Assembly (NCBI GenBank): GCA_027924585.1
Contig: BSBM01000461.1
Coordinates: 5,082,501 to 5,146,500, forward strand
Length of the DNA stretch: 64,000 nt
Direction: 5' to 3'
From: Larix kaempferi
Taxonomy: Eukaryota; Streptophyta; Pinopsida; Pinales; Pinaceae
Of the stretch, positions 1-10,140 are shown one piece after another (position 1 is the stretch's first letter; the number at the start of each line of letters is the position of its first letter). The notes beneath the pieces are model-generated. The model worked only from the letters and a program-made list of their open reading frames with translations, made no database searches and had not been told where the DNA came from. The position numbers and the translations under genes are program-made.

Positions 1-231
1 CGTGAGATGATGATGCTGATGATCGTGAGGGTCCAGATGTTGATGTTGTTGTAGTTGTTCGAGTGCTGCAGAAGATAAAGACAGTACTGAAGATGTTGAT
101 GTTCCAGTAACTGCTTGAGTTACTGATGATGTTGAGAAAGCTTCCAATGATTTATAGATGTATCATGTATGATGTTGATGACTCCTTGCTCGTGCAGATG
201 CTGTTATAATATCCTTCTCGTTAAGGGGGAG
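1..231 (+). mobile_element. 3' internal tail of copia element J (truncated by window start)
   Basis: This is the end of the internal region of a plus-strand copia element whose body lies left of the window. It is non-coding and rich in GATGATG/GTTGATG runs. It ends in a purine-rich tract (TTAAGGGGGAG, about 221-231) immediately before an LTR that starts TGTTGAGA. The arrangement matches the tail of element K (GATGAC-rich stretch, TTAAGAGGGAG, LTR), so J and K belong to related families. No coding sequence is visible here. Confidence 0.75.
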
Positions 232-838
232 TGTTGAGATATTGTAACTTCAAAGAATATTATATTTGTACTTTATTATTCCGGAGATGTTTCATTCCTC
301 CGTGAAGATCTTATTGTATATCCGGAGATGTTTATTCCTCCGTTGGAATGTGGTAACTCGGGTTATTAGACTTCCCCAGTGGGGGTCGGCCCCTGTATGT
401 GTTATGTGGGTCAAAGGGTTATTAGACCACCCTAGAGGGGTCGGACCAGTCATTTGTAGTGGGGTATTTAACCCATTGGTTAAATACGAGCCTACGTGTA
501 CTTGTGTAAAAGATATGTCAGAGTAGTGTATAAATAGAGGAAGTGTGTTCCTCATTTGACACACACACACACTTGAGAGAGAGGCGCACTTGTGGAGGAG
601 AGGTCTGCTATGGTGGAGGAGGAGATCATATCTTTGGTTTGCATCTTTGTATATTGTTGGTCATCTATATTGAGGAAGCTTTACTGGGTTTTCTACCCCA
701 TGAGGGTTTCCCAGGATAAATCTGTGTCTCTTGTGTTTATGCTATGCTTGTTGTTTCTTCAGTGATCCTGTATATGCTATTATTGTGAAATGGAATGTAA
801 TGCTGCTATTTTCTGTCTTAGCATTTTAAATCTTAACA
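232..838 (+). repeat. 3' LTR of copia element J
   Basis: The LTR runs from TGTTGAGATATTG to CTTAACA (607 bp) and is preceded by a polypurine tract. It shares with the K LTRs the block GGGTTATTAGACCACC...GGGTCGGCC, a TATAAATAG box and the downstream GGCGCACTT..GGAGGAG block, so the two are sister families. The other J LTR and its target duplication lie outside the window; the 5 bp right of this LTR is gttgt. Confidence 0.8.
529..537 (+). promoter_or_regulatory. TATA box of the J LTR
   Basis: TATAAATAG lies about 300 bp into the LTR, followed by a CACACACA run. The same box sits at the equivalent place in the K LTRs. It is the likely Pol II promoter of the element (inference from position). 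Confidence 0.6.
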
Positions 839-1684
839 GTTGTGAGTATGTGTATTACATGACGCTAATTATGTTGGCCATGACTTTTATGCCACGAGTC
901 AAATTACAGTATGGTGCTTATGCTTTATGAAATTTCAAATGATATATGTAGCATAATCAATTCAAAAATATATATGGAGGCTCCAATTGTATCTTGACTA
1001 TAGCTTAACAACTGAAATGATGGCAACAATTGTAATAAAACTAACCTTTTATGAAAATAAGGGAAGATGTAAACTAATGATAAATGGTGATTATGGAAAT
1101 ATTACTCATAAGTATTGTGGATTAGCCGATCCAATGCTTTGAACCATTTTTTAGAATGCACTCTTTTCATTAGAAAGTATATTCTCAAGAGTATCAAATT
1201 CAAAAACCTATAATAATGAACAAAAGGCTCATAAAGATTCATAAAAACATGTTTTATAATACCACTTTAAGTCTATAATTTCTTGAAACCTAGATTATGT
1301 GATGAAGACAACATACTTACGATGAACCTATAGCACAATAGAAACATGTTTCCAAGTTAAAGATCAATTTCAAAACTCTCATAGGCTATTAAGATGAACT
1401 AGAGGGGGAGTGCCAATGGGAATGCGGTTCACTGGTGAGGTTGAATGAGCATAAGACATTCACCAGGGTTTCATTCTCATCAAGGTCTTCCCCACTCATA
1501 TAGAAATCTATAATAGATATACGAGGCTGGGTGCAAGTCCTAAGTGAATTTTCCTAAGCTAAAATGAGTATGTATCATGCATATGCAATGGTGCCTCTAC
1601 ATAAATTAGGAATCAACTTCCAACAATAAAAATACAAAGTGGAGACCGGGGTGAAAGATAGTGATAGAAAGAGAGAACACATAC
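839..1684. other. Unassigned AT-rich sequence
   Basis: No convincing coding region, RNA gene or repeat end was recognised on either strand. It lies between the J LTR and an ABCC-type exon relic and could be intron of that relic. Confidence 0.5.
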
Positions 1685-1930
1685 CTGACCAACTTCAAGA
1701 ACCAGTATGCGATCACAATAAATAATAGTATAAATTCGATGAGCAATAAAAAGAATTGTACAAGAACTAAATTCTTCATAGATAATCTTCTGGATAAGAG
1801 AATTTTCTACAACATCCACATCTCTCATCACTTCATCAAGAACTAAAATATTTGATCTATGAAGAAGGGTCGGTGCAAGGATTATTAGTTGTCGTTGGCC
1901 CACACTGAAGTTGTCACTAGCCTCAGAAAC
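1685..1930 (-). pseudogene. ABCC/MRP-type ABC transporter exon relic (NBD2)
   Basis: An 82-codon open exon on the minus strand flanked by splice-like sites (acceptor TTTATGTAG before it, donor GTATGT after it). The translation starts [15 protein letters not shown], the form of the ABC signature found in the second nucleotide-binding domain of plant ABCC transporters. It continues with Walker B (ILVLDE), then [15 protein letters not shown], the H-loop IAHR and the strand ending LVLEVGQ. ABCC proteins are membrane pumps for conjugates, vacuolar or plasma membrane. The D-loop region, usually ATASVD in the family, reads VMRDVD, and LARALL reads LAPTLL. No Walker A exon or C-terminal exon was found nearby. 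There is no stop codon, so it could be an exon of a gene with very long introns, but the damaged D-loop and missing partners favour a pseudogene fragment. Confidence 0.75.
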
Positions 1931-3294
1931 CTACATAAAATAACAGTATTGGCTCAAATTTAGTCAGGAAAGCCTCCCCTTCACAAAAACATGCATCAAA
2001 CTTTACACACGTTACTGGTACAGAAAGGAAGCATCTTAAGTTGAGATACATCTATTCTTGAGGTTAGTGTTCCCTAGAATCCAACCATGCCATCTACCAA
2101 GGTCCATTCAGACTATTAGTTCTCTTTATTGATTTATTATTATAAATATGTCAGAAGCAGTTAAGCACAAAGACAAAATGTAGGTATATTCAAAAGCTTG
2201 ACTGCCATATTGTAGATTATATTGTTGGTCCAAAGATTTATTTCTTCTTTTAATAACAATAAAATTTTACTTGGTATTGTATAAAATTTAATATGACCAT
2301 CAAAGAAAATTAATAGACAACTAGATCCCCCTTGAGATGTTGTAGGTTTATAAAATTTCTTCCTAGGAAAAATTAGAATTGGACAAAGTTTTGCGTAGAT
2401 TTGTTGGATCCTCTATGCAGGATCATTTGGAGAGTGACCCAAGTTACTAAGACCACCATGAGTGAAATCATAAACAATTAAACCGTTATTACAAAAAATG
2501 TGTAAGAATATGGTGCAAACCTCCCAAGCTATGTTGACAAGATGGTTCCTAATAAACCTAGAGTTACATTTGCACCTTGAACTTTGCTAGCTCAAAACCC
2601 AAAAATATTCCAAGTTTACTATGGTACAATTTTCATTAACATAACTTCAAATTCCTAAATATTAACAAGAACATTCAAATGGAGCTAGAGGGGAAAACAA
2701 ATTAAATCCATACATCTGTCAACACAATAAAAAGTACCCATTAAGGTGGTGTTCCATTGGATGCTTTCATGGGAATTCCTGTAGCAATTTTTCAAAATGA
2801 ATAGTAGACCATTTTAACGCTATTCGGCCTATGCCTTTGCATTTCAATGGCCATTTACTAATTATCTTAAACACATATTTTATTGAAATCATTCTTGTTT
2901 TAATATTAATGTAACTTCATCTCTGCAGTATTTTGCAACTAAGTACTGCCTTAAACAAACTTAACCACAAAGTTCGTTTTCCTCAATGCAATGGAAAAGG
3001 ATGATTTGAGCCTCTATTGGATGTAGTTGACATGGTTTGATCTAAGTTGAGACCAATGTATACATCAACTATGAAATCTATTGTAAAACAAGTGAAAGGA
3101 TTTTAAAATAAAATAATTAATATCAAGACATTGAAACCAAGGCACCTTGCATCATGTCCTATGTGAATGCTTATTTTTGGACACCGTAGATGCTTTGTTA
3201 TATGATATATATTAAAATTGTCTATTACTTGTAAATTTTATTTATTTACTTGTATTTCCATTGTTTACAGTACTAAAAACTTGACCATTCTCAA
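1931..3294. other. Unassigned AT-rich sequence between two gene relics
   Basis: No exon, RNA gene or transposon terminus recognised. It lies between the ABCC-type exon and the stop codon of the beta-galactosidase relic; it may be intron of the former or spacer. Confidence 0.45.
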
Positions 3295-3570
3295 TCAACT
3301 ACAAATAGCTTCCACTGCCAGGTTCTTAACACTACCTTTACAAGGATCTCCAAATTTCTCTATTGAAACCTCATCTTAACAACTCTCACATCCAATGCAT
3401 GCCTGCAATGACCTAAAGAAACCGTAAAAAACTAGATACAATTTGAGAAGTTTCCTTCTAGATGCATTCTCATGGTGTTTTGTTAATGCCAAAATTTTCT
3501 AGAATAAAGAATTAAAGGGAATACGATTGAACCTCTTCTACAATGGTCACTGCACTATTATGAATGCAAT
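3295..3570 (-). pseudogene. Beta-galactosidase (GH35) relic, C-terminal exons
   Basis: This is the 3' part of a plant beta-galactosidase on the minus strand. The last exon (3402 down to 3295, 36 codons) reads ACIGCESC, a stop, then DEVSIEKFGDPCKGSV, ending AVEAICS and a TGA stop. This matches the end of the SUEL-type galactose-binding lectin domain of plant cell-wall beta-galactosidases. The acceptor is CATTGCAG. A 130-bp intron (3403-3532) separates it from the end of the previous exon (3533-3570), which reads HNSAVTIVEE before a GT donor, with phase 0 on both sides. The exon is cut at 3570 by element A and resumes at 57617; removing A and one TSD copy rejoins the frame. The in-frame TAA (from a likely serine codon) marks it as dead. 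Confidence 0.85.
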
Positions 3571-4884
3571 TGTTAATTTTTTATCTTTAATTCATAAATG
3601 TAATAATACTTGAAATCAAATAACAATCATACACATAAGAAATCACATTCGACACATGAATTTACCCCGGGGAAACACTCTATGACTTGAGGGAGAAAAC
3701 CCCAACAAAACCTTCCTTAGTATATTGATAGATATCAGAGAATCTCTTTTACATCAAGCACCCCTGGTGCAATTACATAGCAAGAGAAAGATAAAAAATA
3801 TAGACAGAATAATATCCTGCACAAATAGAAGCACCTTTCCTCCAAGGGAGAAGATAATTTGCTTCAAATTGAATGATCAATCTTGTATAACATATTTATA
3901 TATTCTTCATATGGATCAACTTCTATTTTTATCTTCTGACTTCATGATGAATTATCCCTCCATCTCGATGTATCAATCTTGCATGAAGAAGAGTGCCCAA
4001 CTTCTCATGCAGTGCATTAACTCACTAAATTGAGTCTTAGGATGAACTTGCCCCTTAACTGAAATCTTCCCCATTTAGTTAGGTGGATAACTTAAGTGTC
4101 GACATGCAAGTGTCGCAGCTCAAGTGTCTTCTTTTAGTTTAACACAAGTGTCATATTTTAGTTTAACATAAGTGTCGTCATGAAATAACACGCAGTCAAC
4201 TAGATCTTCTTTTTTATCACTTAGTTAACTCTCTTTAATTGATTCTTTCTAGTTAACATCATTGTAGTGATCAATTCGAGTTCTCCTTTGATTTACTGAA
4301 GTCTTCACTAAAGTTTAACAATTTGAATTCACTCTTAATTAATTCTTTTATGTGCAATTCGAATTCTCTCATATATTATCACATCTTATCTTTATCTCTT
4401 GTCTTATATGCATGGTCCACATGTGATAGCTTAATTATCATATCAAATATACTAAGGATATTTTCCCAATGATGTGATCATATTGTCCTACTATCGTTCC
4501 AAGTGGTTATATGCTAAAGTAATTCACTCTAGAGGTGGCCAATCTCTAGAGGAGAGTTAATAATCAACCATGGTTAGTAGTACATCACACACCATACATA
4601 CTTCGACATGAAAAGCGTCACCTCAACACATGAGTCACCGCCTCAACACATGAGGAGCTATATTAACATGCAATACCTTAGCCTTGACTAGCAATATTAT
4701 ACAACATTATCACTTTCCTCAACACACGAAGCTTAACCATTCTTGAGTCCAACTTAATATTCTTCTCCAAGTTTCCTGAGTCCAACTTAGGATCGTTATA
4801 TAAGGCACTACCTCAACAGACAAGGCTCAATATTGACACACACGATTGACCTGGAGAATGACTCATGATCTTGTAACTTTAACA
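3571..4884 (-). repeat. 3' LTR of A
   Basis: 1314 bp, TG...CA ended, bounded on the right by a purine tract on the minus strand (complement of 4885-4897). It matches 39557-40627 plus 57418-57616 throughout, for example at GATCAATTCGAGTTCTCC and the terminal CATGAT.TTGTAACTTTAACA. Confidence 0.88.
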
Positions 4885-5390
4885 CTTCCTCTCAGCGAGG
4901 GAGGCATTCTCTTCCATGCCAAGCTTGTCTCATAAGTACCTATACTTCATCATAAACAAAGGCTTATTAAACATATCTACAATTTGATCACTAGTAGCAA
5001 TGTACTGAAGTCTTATTACACCTCTCTGGGACTATGCCTCTGATGTAGTGATACTTAATCTCAATGTGTTTTGATATGCCATGAAACACGGGTTTTTCTA
5101 AGAACTGAATGCAACTATGATTGTTAGAGCGAATGACTGTAGTCTCAAGCTTCTCACTGAAAAACCAAACAAGTAGTTTCCTAATCCATACAACTTCTTG
5201 GCAGGCGGTACTAGATACAATATACTATGCTTCTACAGTAATCTAGGATATGGAGCCCTGGTTCCTGCTGGACCGAGAGATCATATTTAATCCCAAGCTA
5301 AAAAAAATTTGAACATACTCTTTCAGTCCAAAATACTACCACCCTAGTGGGAGTCATCATATCCAAGTAACATCAATACACCTATGGAAG
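4885..5390 (-). pseudogene. A: end of RNase H
   Basis: Minus-strand remnant of the C-terminal RNase H region of a copia polyprotein. Recognisable pieces are TSDQIVDMFNKPL, equivalent to the usual ATSDQLADIFTKPL end of the domain, and, in other frames, remains of the stretch around the KTHIEIKYH-type motif. Frameshifts and stops are frequent. It is followed by the polypurine tract and 3' LTR. The upstream part continues at 8480 after element B. Confidence 0.75.
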
Positions 5391-6199
5391 TGTTGGGATA
5401 TTCCTATACTCTATCCTAGTCCTAACAACATTTTCCATTTTTGCATTTTCAGTCATGCATGCAGTCATGATTTTGCATGCATGCATACAATTGCATGCAT
5501 CCTAGTCATCAGTCCCAGCACCTAGCCCTCAGTTAGCTAGACCCAAGAATGTCTTTCTGATTAGTTTTAGCCCTCCTAGTGCTTAGTGCGCCCTCCTTTA
5601 AGCTACCACTTGTGAAAGGCACCCTCTCCTACCTACCATTTAGTTGCACTACATTCAGTTGAGTTATCTTTAGATATTTCCTTGATTTAAGGCTAGATTG
5701 ACTCCTCAACTGACTGTATCACTCCAATAGACCTCCAGTGAAACTAGACTGCCTATTCTGACTCCAATTAGCTCCTCATGTGCCATCCACTGAGCCTCCT
5801 TCATTCAGTTAGTGCCTCCATGTGCCAGTTACACCTACCACACTCAGTTAGACTCAGTTTGACACATGGTTGACAGTTACTTGTGTATTGATGACTCCAT
5901 TGGTGATGATAATGACTCCTAGTTGTGATTTGATGACACTCAATTGATCTGATGATCACTCCATGAAGGCTTATTCGGATTGCCACCTTGGCATTCGAAT
6001 CCTCACCATTATATTATTTATTTGTCCATATTGTGATTAATGAATTAGTGTGTGATGTTATTCTGCTTCTATTTGAGTTCTATTGTATCATAATTATGTT
6101 GCTCCTTTACACTGCATTCTACACTCTCCTTCTATTTTCTGCTTAAATCTTCTTGTGAGGTATACATCAGCTCTTAGATCTGTTGTGAGGATTTTCACA
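5391..6199 (+). repeat. 5' LTR of B
   Basis: 809 bp from TGTTGGGATATTCC to GATTTTCACA, next to the PBS. Compared with the 3' LTR it has an expanded CATGCATG-rich stretch (5454-5500). Confidence 0.9.
5454..5500. promoter_or_regulatory. Cluster of CATGCATG (RY-type) motifs in the B LTR
   Basis: The stretch contains several CATGCA/TGCATG palindromes; the 3' LTR has a shorter version at 7752-7776, and the LTRs of C carry TGATGCATGCATGGC. CATGCA (RY) motifs are binding sites of plant B3 factors such as ABI3/FUS3; a regulatory role here is inferred from location in the upstream part of the LTR. Confidence 0.45.
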
Positions 6200-6211
6200 T
6201 GGTATCAGAGC
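6200..6211 (+). other. Primer binding site of B
   Basis: TGGTATCAGAGC immediately follows the LTR end; it is complementary to the 3' end of plant initiator tRNA-Met. Confidence 0.85.
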
Positions 6212-6349
6212 ATGTTGATAGTATTGTCTATCTCCATTCCTGAGAGTTTTTTGCAGGTTATTATTAAGATTTCGAGTGCAACATTTTTTGCACTTTTGCA
6301 GCAGTAGCAGTTGTAGACATTTTCTATTATTTTTTGTAGATCTTATGAA

Positions 6350-7504
6350 ATGGATTCCATGAATCCAGAAGGAATTACTCCTCTTTCTCCATTCAATTAT
6401 GATGAATGGAAACCACAGATGATAGCACATTTGAAGAGACATGGTCTTTTCGATTATTGTTTTGAAAGAGAGTTCGAATCCTCTGAAGAGGAGAATGATT
6501 GGTTAAATGAAAGTGATAGAGCCTATGGAGAAATGTTGACTGCTATGTCTTGTTGTATGTTAATCCACTTCAATAATTCTGCTGAATCTCCAAAAGAGCT
6601 ATGGGACCATCTGGATGAAATATTTGGAAAACAGAATGAAGGGATTGGTCCAAACCATTTCAAGAGCAAGCCCATTGTTGCATTCTACCTCCTTAATGGT
6701 CTCTATGATCGTGAATCAGTATCAAGCATATCTCATATTGAAGTTGTCCACAAAGAAGAAGAACTTGCATATTCTACACTCATGCTCCAAAATTTTTCTA
6801 TTTCGAATTATGTGCTAGCTCACACTCTAGAAACTGCATAGGTTCTTAAATCCTCTCTTGCACAAGAGTTTGTTGGTTTGCATCATGATCTATTGAGTGT
6901 TTTAGAGGTCAAATCAGCAACTGGAGGTAATGCATTTGGTCTCCTTGATCACTCACCTCTTATGTACTACTATATGATCATTTGTACATGCTCTCAGAAG
7001 TTTATTGAAGATGTAGGGCATTGCCATTCACTTGAGATAATTTCTCATGCATTTTATGGTTTTGATGTCACCTCTACTGGTTCAAAGAAGATCTCAAGAA
7101 ACCATTCATTAAGTCTTGGAGCTGATTTAAAATCCAACCAGTCACTACTTGGGATAATTTCTCATTCACATCATGGTTTTGATCTCAGCTCTAATGGTTC
7201 AAAGGAGATCTCAAGAAACCATTCTTCAAGTCTTGGATATGGTTTGGATTCAAATCATTCACTATCATGTGATGGTTCTTTTGGGCATAATCTCACCTAT
7301 GATGGTTCAAAGGAGAAAACAAAATACTATCTACACATTCATGGATTTGATCCTACCTCAGCTGATTCGAATCACAGCTTCCAGGATCATTCTCATACTT
7401 TTGGATTTGTTCTCATCACATTCGATCTGAAGAGAAAGTACAATCACATGATTTTTGAGCATGAACCACTTCTTCCCAAGAAGAAGATACGTCCAGACAT
7501 ATGA
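6350..7504 (+). pseudogene. B: Gag-like protein with repeat tail, one in-frame stop
   Basis: One frame of about 385 codons starting at ATG 6350 (MDSMNPEGITPLSPFNYDEW), broken only by TAG at 6839-6841. Residues 1-110 match the copia Gag N-terminal domain (UBN2/DUF4219-like), including W.....L, PKELWDHLDEIFGKQ. The part after the stop (from about residue 165) is built of three or four degenerate copies of a unit with GFD.SS/TSNGSKEISRNHS.SLG, rich in Ser, His and Asn. No CCHC knuckle, protease DSGA or RT motif is present. As virus-like-particle protein it would act in the cytoplasm. The Gag core resembles the C Gag (PRELWLKLETLFGKQ). The single stop may be recent. Function of the repeat tail is unknown. 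Confidence 0.75.
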
Positions 7505-7672
7505 CCAAGCATCACACTTTATTTAGTTTGGAGCATTTATTTTTGGTGTGCCTTACAGCCTATTTTGAGGGGGTTTTTTCCCATGAGGTTTTCCCCATTT
7601 TCTCGGTTTATTGACTATTATTATTATTCATTGTATTGGGTGACCTTTGGTCTCAGTTCCCAGGGTCCAGGA

Positions 7673-7688
7673 TGGATTAAGGGGGGGG
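7673..7688 (+). other. Polypurine tract of B
   Basis: GGATTAAGGGGGGGG directly precedes the 3' LTR; the complement of the same motif precedes the C 3' LTR. Confidence 0.8.
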
Positions 7689-8474
7689 TGTTGGGATATT
7701 CCTATATTCCATCCTAGTCCTAGCAACATTTTCCATTTTTGCATTTTCAGTCATGCATGCATGCAATTGCATGCATCCTAGTCATCAATCCTAGCACCTA
7801 GCCCTCAGTTAGCTAGCCTTGGGAGCTTCTTTCTGATCATTTTTATCCCTCATAGTCCTTAGTGTGCCCTCCTTTCATCTACGACTTGTGAAAGACGCCC
7901 TTTCTCACCTACCACTCAGTTGCATTTCAGTTAGTTGAGTTATCTTTAGATATTTCCTTGATTAAGGCTAGATTGACTCCTCAACTGACTGTATCAGTCC
8001 GATGGACCTCTACTGAGACTAGACTGCCTATTTTGACTCCAGTTAGCTCCTCATGCACCCTCCACTAAGCCTCCTTCATTCAGTTAGTTACTCCATGTGC
8101 TAGTTACACCTACCACACTCAGTTAGACTCAGTTTGACACCTGGTTGATAGTTACTTGTGCATTGATGACTCCACTGATGATGATCAGGACTCCTGGTTG
8201 TGCTTTGATGACACTCCATTCATTTGATGATCACTCCATGAAGGATAATTTGAATTACCACCTTGGAATTCGAATCCTCACCATTGTATTATTTATTTGT
8301 CCATATTGTGATTAATGAATTAGTGTGTGATATTATTCTGATTCTATCTGAGTTCTACTGTATCATAATTATGTTTCTCCTTTACATTGCATTCTGCACT
8401 CTTCTTCTATTTTCTGCTTAATTCTTCTTGTGAGGTATACATCAGCTCTTAGATCTGCTGTGAGGATTTTCACA
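7689..8474 (+). repeat. 3' LTR of B
   Basis: 786 bp, TGTTGGGATATTCC to GATTTTCACA, matching 5391-6199 with scattered substitutions and one length difference at the CATGCATG tract. Confidence 0.9.
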
Positions 8475-8479
8475 AGAAG

Positions 8480-9490
8480 CATATACGATAAGTAATAGTA
8501 CCTCGAAGGTATTTAAGCACATTCTTGGTAGCAACCCAATGTGTATGTCTTGGCTTAGACATGAACTGACTCGAGATACTCACTACATAACATATGTTTG
8601 GTCTATTAAATACATCAAGGAGCCAATGAGTTGTCTATACATGGTAAGATCCACTAGATCCGATCCAGAATCTAACTCATGTAGATTATTTAGATTAGAC
8701 ACCATTGGAGTATACATAGACTTACAGTCCATCATATTAAATCTCCACAATACATCAACTATGTACTTTCCTTGAGAAAGAAAGATCTCATCTTTCTTTT
8801 TTCAAACTTCTGGACAAAGAAAATAGTGCATAAGACCTAAGTATTTAATTTTGAACTCAGAAGTGAGCTCCCTCTTGCACTGAGCTATATGTTGCTATTC
8901 TCCATTAAGGAACAAGTCATGAACATAGAGAACCAATATAAATGGTTGGTTCTTCACAACCTTGAAGTACAGGTTGGGGTCAGCTTCACTTTTGGAGAAT
9001 CCCAAGCTCATAAGATAGTTGTCAATTCTTGAATACCAAGCCCTCGAGGTCTGCTTAAGCCAATACAAGGATTTATTAAGTTTGCATACATGGAACTCCT
9101 TACCATTAAATAAAAACCCCTCAAGTTTTTATATGTAAACCTATTCCTCAACCTCGCCATTGAGGAAGGCAGTCTTCACATCAATCTGGTGAAGTTTACA
9201 ACCCAAAACTAAAGCAATGGAAATTATGGTTCATATAGTAGAGTACCTAACCACAAGAGAGAATGTCTCATCATATTATATCCCTTCTTTTTGTGAGAAT
9301 CCATGTGCCAAAAATATTGATTTATACTTTTCAATACGTCCATCACCTACATGTTTGGTTTTATAAAGCCACTTGGAAGTTACTATTGACTTCCCATCAG
9401 GTTTAGGAACCACTTCCCACACATCATTCTTAATGATAGATTTGTATTCTTCTACCATGGAATATTTCCATACTTGTTTCTTTTAGGATT
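8480..9490 (-). pseudogene. A: reverse transcriptase
   Basis: Minus-strand copia RT. From its start: VWKYSMVEEYKSIIKNDVWE, TSKWLYKTKHVGDGRIEK, AHGFSQKEGI (ORF 9276-9458), then IDVKTAFLNGEVE, LYWLKQTSRAWY, and the core VLYVHDLF at about 8920, where the catalytic YVDD has become YVHD. The palm continues to MYRQLIGSLMYL near 8560, where RNase H begins. Several stops break it. B separates it from the RNase H end at 4885-5390, and C separates it from the integrase segment at 29425. The damaged active site and stops make it non-functional. Confidence 0.85.
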
Positions 9491-9495
9491 CCTCA

Positions 9496-10140
9496 TGTGA
9501 AATTCTAAATCATATCATATCTAAGAGATGATTATACCTCACAGAGAAATAATGAGTAGAAAAGTTGAATTAGAGTGAAAACTGTAGTTAAAATGAGCAG
9601 ACAATTAATTATGCATAAGAACTCATATAGGTGTAGAATATTGTCACATGATCCAATAATTAGTATAGTAAAAAATGATTATACAACGGAGAGAATTCAA
9701 ATCACACAGGAGAATTCGAACCTCAGTTGGTCTAGCATAGGAATTGTCACCATTGTAGTGCTCCGGAAGACTCAATCTAAACCTAAAGTCAGTTAACTGA
9801 AGAAACAATTAGTTAACTGACTAAGGAGGGTGCATCAGTGAGTTTTTCATGCATAACAGTTATAAAAGGGAGCATGAGGCCATAATCAATGGCATCTAGA
9901 GCTCTAACCCCCACAAGAGTCAGCTAACTCATGTGGACTACACTAGAACACTGAGCATGTTCTTATAAAATAGGGATATGAATGAAGTGGTCCTAAAATG
10001 ATGCATGCATGGCTCATAAGGTGGTATATGGAGCCTGGATGACATCTGCATGCCACTAGGGAGAAAATGACATCATCAACTACTAGGAAAATGAAATAAT
10101 GCTAGGTAGGACAACGATGGAGTATTAAAATATCCTAACA
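9496..10140 (-). repeat. 3' LTR of C
   Basis: 645 bp, plus-strand TGTGAAATTC to TCCTAACA, matching 28764-29419. It contains TGATGCATGCATGG, also present in the other copy. Right of it is the C-run (10141-10147) that is the complement of the polypurine tract. Confidence 0.9.

Larger units (their letters stand above)
5391..8474 (+). mobile_element. B: gag-only non-autonomous copia element
   Basis: A 3084-bp element with two LTRs, PBS TGGTATCAGAGC directly after the 5' LTR and a G-rich polypurine tract before the 3' LTR. Flanks are ggaag (5386-5390) and agaag (8475-8479), a TSD with one mismatch. The 1.49-kb interior holds one Gag-like frame and no protease, integrase or RT. Termini (TGTTGGGATATTCC, CCACA/TCACA end), PPT (GGATTAAGGGGGGG) and Gag resemble element C, so B is likely moved by C-type proteins (inference). 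It lies inside the RT/RNase H region of A. Confidence 0.88.

Noticed and set aside
266-570. Open frames on both strands in the J LTR
   Set aside because: They lie in the LTR promoter region with no family similarity; chance frames.
6200-6211. tRNA gene suggested by TGGTATCAGAGC motifs throughout the window
   Set aside because: These are retrotransposon primer binding sites of 12-14 bp; no cloverleaf surrounds them.
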